From the NCBI GenBank assembly GCA_964428475.1, contig CAYRYO010000013.1, positions 1-36,617 on the forward strand: a stretch of DNA of 36,617 nt, given 5' to 3'. The DNA comes from JARICQ01 sp964428475 (GTDB taxonomy: Bacteria; Bacillota; Clostridia; Tissierellales; Tissierellaceae). The translations under genes and the position numbers were made by a program. Shown here in pieces: positions 34,941-36,617 of this stretch; positions within the stretch are counted from its first letter, which is position 1; each line of letters begins with the position of its first letter. The notes beneath the pieces are model-generated. The model was not told where the DNA came from. It searched no databases and worked only from the letters and a program-made list of their open reading frames with translations.

Positions 34941-34969
34941 ATTATGACATATAGATTTTCATATGTCAA
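34941..34969 (-). promoter_or_regulatory. Pirin operon promoter with overlapping operator
   Basis: On the minus strand TTGACA (34969-34964), 17 bp, CATAAT (34946-34941). A perfect inverted repeat TGACATAT/ATATGTCA with an 8-bp spacer (34945-34968) spans both promoter boxes, the classical layout for repression by blocking RNA polymerase. Confidence 0.7.
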
Positions 34970-34994
34970 GCATAAGTTTAAACTATTATCAAAT

Positions 34995-35022
34995 AAAAAA
35001 TAAGCCCTAGGGCTTATTTTTT
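34995..35022 (-). terminator. Terminator of the polysaccharide deacetylase gene
   Basis: A perfect palindrome around GCCCTAGGGC with A/T tails (34995-35022), T-run on either strand. The stop codon of the deacetylase lies inside its stem. Confidence 0.8.
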
Positions 35023-36546
35023 ATACATTTGATTATATATATGTCCATCTTTAAGAGTTTCTCCTCTAGCTTCAAAAAGTTCACTTACAGTCACTAATTG
35101 ATAACCCCTATCTATCAATTCAGGTACTAATAATTTTACAGCTTCAGCAGTACTTTCATAAATATCATGCATTAATATAATATCTCCATCTTTAACATTT
35201 TCGAGTACATGGTCTGTGACTTTTTTAGAATTTCGGCTTTTCCAATCAAGAGTATCAATAGACCATAATATAAGGGGCATCCCTACATTTGATTTTAAAT
35301 TATCGTCATAAGAACCATAAGTTGGTCTCATAAACTTTGGTTCATTACCTATAGAATCAATAACAACATCCTGTGTATTCATAATTTGCGCTCTCAATTC
35401 TTCAGATGATATCTTAGTCAATTCCTTATGGTTGTAACTATGATTCCCAATTTCACTGCCTTCCTCGAGCATACGTTGTAGAATATCTACATTATTGGAA
35501 ACTCGATTCCCCAATATGAAAAATGTAGCGACACCGTTATATTCTTTTAAGATGTCTAAGATAGGTATTGTTGTTTTTTTATTAGGTCCATCATCAAAGG
35601 TTAAAGCAATCATAGGCTTACTCGTGTCCACAACTCGCTTTGGAACAACGATATCAACTATTGGTTTGTCAAAATCTATATCTACTTTGATGGGATTTTT
35701 TTCTCCAGTAAATACCTTAAACAGTTCAGGTTTTATATAGTCCTTTAAGTCTGAATAAGCTATCTCAACAGAAGGTGATCCAAAGTTCCCACTAAATAAT
35801 TGATATTTCTCGAATATAAAGACAAGCTTGTCCTCTTTTAATATAAAATTAGAGTAATTTTCCATAGATGGATAAATGCCTTCCTTAAACAGTGGTGAAT
35901 CTATGTTATCCTTATAAGTTTCATCCGTCTTAAAATAATTTTCACTTATCTGGGAAATAAATTTTAAGTATTCACCATTCATAATACTCGAAAGTTCAAC
36001 TTCTCTATCACCAGATAAATCGTACATCTTAGTCACAATCTTTACATCAGGATGCGCTAGATATGAGCCACTTTCTACGATATTAAAGGCTATACTAATT
36101 ATATTATTAGGAGCACTATAAGCTTCATAATCTATACTGAGTTCATATTTATAATCCTTATTGCCAGATGTACTATTTGCTGATTCATTCTTAAATTCTT
36201 CAATATATTGTGTTACTAGTTCTTTGTTTATTGCATCAATATTACTTTTACCAAATACAGGATAATGTGCTCCTACAAGGCCATTAGTCCCATATTCAAT
36301 AATGGATTCAATATCCCCTAATTCTTTATGTTCTACCCTAGGGGCTAATACATGGCTACCATCATTAACTTCTCCTTTAGATAAGTTCTCCATAGCCGCC
36401 GCTTCATTTGTACTTTTATTTTTCTCTATAAATTTAAAGCCAAAAACACTTAGGGTGATTAATGAGGCAATTAAGACATAAAATCTAATTCTCCTAAACC
36501 TCCTATTTCTTTCCATTCTTGTTTTTCTATATGATCCTCTATTCAT
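35014..36546 (-). CDS. PdaC-like membrane polysaccharide deacetylase
   Basis: A 510-residue protein. A basic N-terminus and one TM (about 22-40) anchor it outside the cell. A DUF4163/DUF3298 region (about 75-285) precedes a NodB-type CE4 domain (about 312-485): TFDDGPN (D318, D319), the metal His pair H369 and H373 (GNHSYNHKE), the catalytic RPTYGSYD and the SIDTLDWKSR and ILMHD motifs are all present. It should deacetylate peptidoglycan or other extracellular N-acetylated glycan, giving lysozyme resistance as PdaC does in B. subtilis. ATG 36546 follows AAAGGTTGAG. The region to the right end (36547-36617) shows no gene. Confidence 0.92.
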   Translation of the reverse strand: MNRGSYRKTRMERNRRFRRIRFYVLIASLITLSVFGFKFIEKNKSTNEAAAMENLSKGEVNDGSHVLAPRVEHKELGDIESIIEYGTNGLVGAHYPVFGKSNIDAINKELVTQYIEEFKNESANSTSGNKDYKYELSIDYEAYSAPNNIISIAFNIVESGSYLAHPDVKIVTKMYDLSGDREVELSSIMNGEYLKFISQISENYFKTDETYKDNIDSPLFKEGIYPSMENYSNFILKEDKLVFIFEKYQLFSGNFGSPSVEIAYSDLKDYIKPELFKVFTGEKNPIKVDIDFDKPIVDIVVPKRVVDTSKPMIALTFDDGPNKKTTIPILDILKEYNGVATFFILGNRVSNNVDILQRMLEEGSEIGNHSYNHKELTKISSEELRAQIMNTQDVVIDSIGNEPKFMRPTYGSYDDNLKSNVGMPLILWSIDTLDWKSRNSKKVTDHVLENVKDGDIILMHDIYESTAEAVKLLVPELIDRGYQLVTVSELFEARGETLKDGHIYNQMYKK

Positions 36547-36617
36547 AAACTCAACCTTTCTTAATTAATAATCCAATAATGCCGAATCGACAAAATACGT
36601 CATTATTCAAACTGTCA

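Noticed and set aside
1..36617. CRISPR arrays, tRNA or rRNA genes
   Set aside because: No regularly spaced repeats, cloverleaf candidates or rRNA-like sequence were seen.

Overview
The window is AT-rich DNA with strong AGGAGG-type ribosome binding sites, AddAB recombination genes, a T-box and a TPP riboswitch, and clostridial-style redox proteins. It looks like the chromosome of an anaerobic, motile, low-GC Firmicute (Clostridia/Tissierellia-like). At least one gene, and probably two, uses in-frame TGA as selenocysteine, so the organism should carry the SelA/B/C/D machinery elsewhere.

Layout. 1-1901: a membrane iron-sulfur/flavin oxidoreductase behind a CsoR/CstR-like operator. 1910-5845 (minus): a TPP-riboswitch-controlled operon for uptake of a thiamine precursor (thiamine-binding protein, permease, lipoprotein, ATPase, methyltransferase, second thiamine-binding-like protein). 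5865-13395 (minus): addB-addA and a GNAT acetyltransferase. 13557-16163 (minus): a Cache-type diguanylate cyclase and cheV. 16295-21348 (plus): an amino-acid operon in which an M20 amidohydrolase and a four-gene ABC importer are each preceded by a T-box leader; the two leaders are a perfect 266-bp direct repeat, and only the first has a visible promoter. 21383-23589 (minus): DsrE-like protein, GNAT protein and a second diguanylate cyclase.

23702-27147 holds an overlooked CC/Se-motif selenoprotein gene whose UGA hides it from ordinary ORF calling, an Ntn-hydrolase of the penicillin V acylase/bile salt hydrolase family, a catalase gene broken by a one-base change in an A7 run, and a fragment of a second selenoprotein copy abutting the catalase stop. 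27167-30829: an isochorismatase-family hydrolase, a methyl-accepting chemotaxis protein and an FMN reductase. 30839-32039 is a gene graveyard (ogt fragment, sigma-54 activator fragment, hicB fragment) around a DUF975 membrane protein. 32058-36546 (minus): rubrerythrin, an O6-alkylguanine-DNA alkyltransferase with TGA exactly at the catalytic cysteine codon, a nitroreductase/pirin operon and a PdaC-like polysaccharide deacetylase.

Together the right half is rich in oxidative and alkylation stress functions, with signalling genes (two GGDEF proteins, CheV, MCP) interspersed. The strongest observations are the putative Sec-containing Ogt, the hidden CC/Se selenoprotein with its partial second copy, and the exact duplication of the T-box leader.
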